This document shows, piece by piece, positions 62,455 to 64,000 of a DNA stretch of 64,000 nucleotides. Position numbers and translations under genes: made by a program. Location: contig JAIOKI010000008.1 in assembly GCA_028335825.1 (NCBI GenBank), positions 1-64,000 on the forward strand, written 5' to 3'. This stretch comes from Nosema muscidifuracis (taxonomy: Eukaryota; Microsporidia; Nosematidae). Position 1 is the stretch's first letter, and every line of letters starts with the position of its first letter. Below the pieces are notes generated by a model. The model saw only the letters and a program-made list of their open reading frames with translations, was not told the DNA's origin and made no database searches.

Positions 62455-63516
62455 TTAATTAAATATTCCAGATGATATTAAGTAGATTATCAAAGATATT
62501 ATAATGATAAATGCACCAGTAAGACCGCATCCTAATTTCATTTTATTCTTCTTATTCTTAACAGAATATAATCCTAATAAGCTTATCAATACTATTCCTG
62601 TAACTGAAACAGGTACAACAGTATTTATATCGAAATCCTTAGTTTCAGTAGAATTTTCAACTGTAGAAATTTCTTCAATACTATGTAATCTTCTTTCATA
62701 ATGAACAAGATCCTGTCTAAAAGATAAATCTTCAGGGCTTCTTATCATTAATTCAACATTCAATATTTTGCTAATTTCATTAAGTTGATTCTCAAAATCT
62801 TCGTTCTTACAATCTGATTGAATATCTCGACTTACAGCATCAGACAAACACTTCAAGTTGTTAAAACATTCGTCACGTAATTCATACGCACTGCATCTGA
62901 CAGCATTTATATTAGAAGCATTATCACAAAGCTCTTCTAATTTTTTAAAAAAAATATCCTTGGCTTTATCGACATGTTTACCTACGTCATATTTTACCAG
63001 TTTTTTGTTTATCGGTCGATAATCGTATTTATCACACCCTTCAATATACTTATCATCTGTATAAATGTTTTCAAAATCATATAATGTACATATTCTGTAA
63101 AACGATAAATAATCATAAGAATATTTTAAGCAAATTGGATCACAATTACATAACTTTCTAGTATAATGCTCCAAACATTTTGGTATTATACTGATTTCTC
63201 TTTTTTCAGAATCTTGAACATTTACGTTTTGTGTCATATTCTTACACATTTGTACCTTCGAAATTATAACATCAAATTTCCAATCAATAAATTTATCTAT
63301 ATATTCAAAATTAGCTTTTGTACTTGGGTTAAGTAATATTTCTGAAGTAGAATTTGTAGCAGCTACCTTGTTAGAAGAATTCAAATTATCAATTTCATGT
63401 GCTCCTAATCCTTCAATATTTTGATCTTCCGCTGCATCTTTATTAATTTCGTTTCGTTCTGGATTGTTAATAGCAAGAGAAACTTTGTTAGTATTGTTGG
63501 TATTAGGTATCTTCAT
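62455..63516 (-). CDS. Cysteine-rich two-helix membrane family, intact reference member (353 residues)
   Basis: Uninterrupted. Residues 1-65 are Asn-rich and disordered, with no signal peptide. Residues 66-90 carry FEYIDKFIDW. The first cysteine box is PKCLEHYTRKLCNCDPICL (112-130), then C143, the acidic FENIYTDDKYIEGC (148-161), and C197. The second box is CSAYELRDECFNNLKC (208-223), with DCKNEDF at 235-241. A polar stalk (250-295) follows. The C terminus is a hairpin of two membrane helices, about 298-318 and 328-347, joined by KNKKNKMK. Twelve ectodomain cysteines suggest disulfides outside the cytosol, so the N terminus probably faces the lumen or exterior. AACACCCAAAATTTAAA precedes the ATG. 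Four damaged relatives lie at 5210, 31595, 40439 and 45171. I do not recognise the family. A surface-exposed, rapidly evolving role is inference from its location. Confidence 0.88.
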   Translation of the reverse strand: MKIPNTNNTNKVSLAINNPERNEINKDAAEDQNIEGLGAHEIDNLNSSNKVAATNSTSEILLNPSTKANFEYIDKFIDWKFDVIISKVQMCKNMTQNVNVQDSEKREISIIPKCLEHYTRKLCNCDPICLKYSYDYLSFYRICTLYDFENIYTDDKYIEGCDKYDYRPINKKLVKYDVGKHVDKAKDIFFKKLEELCDNASNINAVRCSAYELRDECFNNLKCLSDAVSRDIQSDCKNEDFENQLNEISKILNVELMIRSPEDLSFRQDLVHYERRLHSIEEISTVENSTETKDFDINTVVPVSVTGIVLISLLGLYSVKNKKNKMKLGCGLTGAFIIIISLIIYLISSGIFN

Positions 63517-63526
63517 TTTAAATTTT

Positions 63527-63529
63527 GGG
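63527..63529 (-). promoter_or_regulatory. CCC-like start box of the 63516 gene
   Basis: On the minus strand ACACCCAAAATTT lies ten bases before the ATG, combining the CCC box with an AAATTT-like motif, both described for microsporidian starts. Confidence 0.45.
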
Positions 63530-63791
63530 TGTTATGTATTTATATAGTTTATTTTTAATTAATAGTATTTTAATTAAAATCTTATGATTTTAATCTAAAA
63601 GAATTGCATGAAAGTGATTTTTTAAAATATTTAAAAAATATTTTATATTGATATTACTTTTAATTTAAAAAAGTTATAAAATTTTAATTAAAACTTCATC
63701 TTACAATACTATAAAATACACTATAATTATATAAACTAGATTTTTATCTAAATTTACTAAAATTTGTTATTTCTTTTCAGAATTACAATAG

Positions 63792-63929
63792 ATGAATGGT
63801 ATCTATCATAGAAAGATCCTACTTGCAGTTCTTTCTTTACATGTGTTCTCATCTGGGGTCACAAGACATACTTTCAAGAATGTTCTTGAGAACTCTGATT
63901 TGTATATTTTTGTGGTAAGTAGTTACTAA
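63792..63929 (+). CDS. Start of a putative secreted protein, possibly continuing past the window
   Basis: The ATG at 63792 opens a 45-codon frame: MNGIYHRKILLAVLSLHVFS is a signal-peptide-like leader, followed by SGVTRHTFKNVLENSDLYIF. G+C is clearly above the flanks. The frame stops at a TAA inside GTAAGTAGTTACTAAG (63914-63929), which has a 5' splice-like GTAAGT and a TACTAA branch-like string. Beyond it, another frame is open for 21 codons to a TAA at 63993. It is therefore a short peptide, a gene with a tiny intron, or a frameshifted gene. The window ends too soon to tell. Confidence 0.45.
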   Translation: MNGIYHRKILLAVLSLHVFSSGVTRHTFKNVLENSDLYIFVVSSY

Positions 63930-64000
63930 GTTGTTAAATGTAATTACAAAAGAAGTTATTTTGGTCTCACATTTACTTGATCTAGAATATTATTAATTAT

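Overview
The window looks like a chromosome end of a very AT-rich, gene-poor microsporidian (intracellular fungal relative). Four things support this. (1) The left 764 bases are a telomere: mixed CCTA and CCTAA units whose G-rich strand points outward. (2) The genes are short and uninterrupted, and most encode proteins with an N-terminal signal peptide and no recognisable family. (3) Many starts carry a C-rich box of the type A(C)CC, 2-10 bases before the ATG; such CCC-like start signals are known from microsporidia. (4) There is an 88-residue protein that is almost only a homeodomain. The genus cannot be named from sequence alone. Roughly one base in five is G or C by eye, and genes are separated by kilobases of A/T-rich DNA.

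Layout. 1-764 telomere. 764-7.1 kb: three small secreted or membrane genes on the minus strand (2071-1670, 3298-2900, 7134-6391); the first two carry one in-frame stop each. A relic of a cysteine-rich membrane family lies at 5.2-5.6 kb. 7.2-12.4 kb: mostly featureless, with a short direct repeat, a possible PCNA-like relic and a decayed secreted gene. 12.6-20.5 kb: the best preserved genes, namely a J-like multi-pass membrane protein, an alpha/beta hydrolase and a 442-residue secreted protein, plus a decayed gene at 16.3-16.9 kb. 23.8-41.4 kb: an 8.8 kb direct tandem duplication. Each copy holds a Ty3/gypsy reverse-transcriptase fossil, an unidentified decayed coding region and a broken member of the cysteine-rich membrane family. 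41.4-49 kb: more Ty3/gypsy fossils around a further family member (45.2-46.1 kb). 49.2-51.2 kb: a 5'-truncated LINE with a restriction-like endonuclease, abutting a dead ASNSD1-type glutamine amidotransferase gene. 53.4-58.7 kb: small genes (a basic protein, a small membrane protein, the homeodomain protein, a secreted 41+ kDa protein in three frames). 62.4-63.5 kb: the one intact member of the cysteine-rich family (353 residues). A new secreted-protein start at 63.8 kb runs towards the window edge.

The most distinctive unit is the cysteine-rich family. At least five members share C-x4-LRD-x-C-x-N-x2-x-C, and two preserve a PKCL...C-x-CDP-x-C box. The ectodomain is followed by two closely spaced C-terminal membrane helices joined by a short Lys/Asn-rich loop. 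It is spread over this chromosome end in states from intact to relic, which is what one expects of a fast-turnover subtelomeric surface-protein family. I do not recognise it.

Several host genes are interrupted by a single stop or a one-base shift, often in an A-run. Whether these are real young pseudogenes or assembly errors decides how many functional genes the region has. No tRNA, rRNA, CRISPR or bacterial-type feature was seen.
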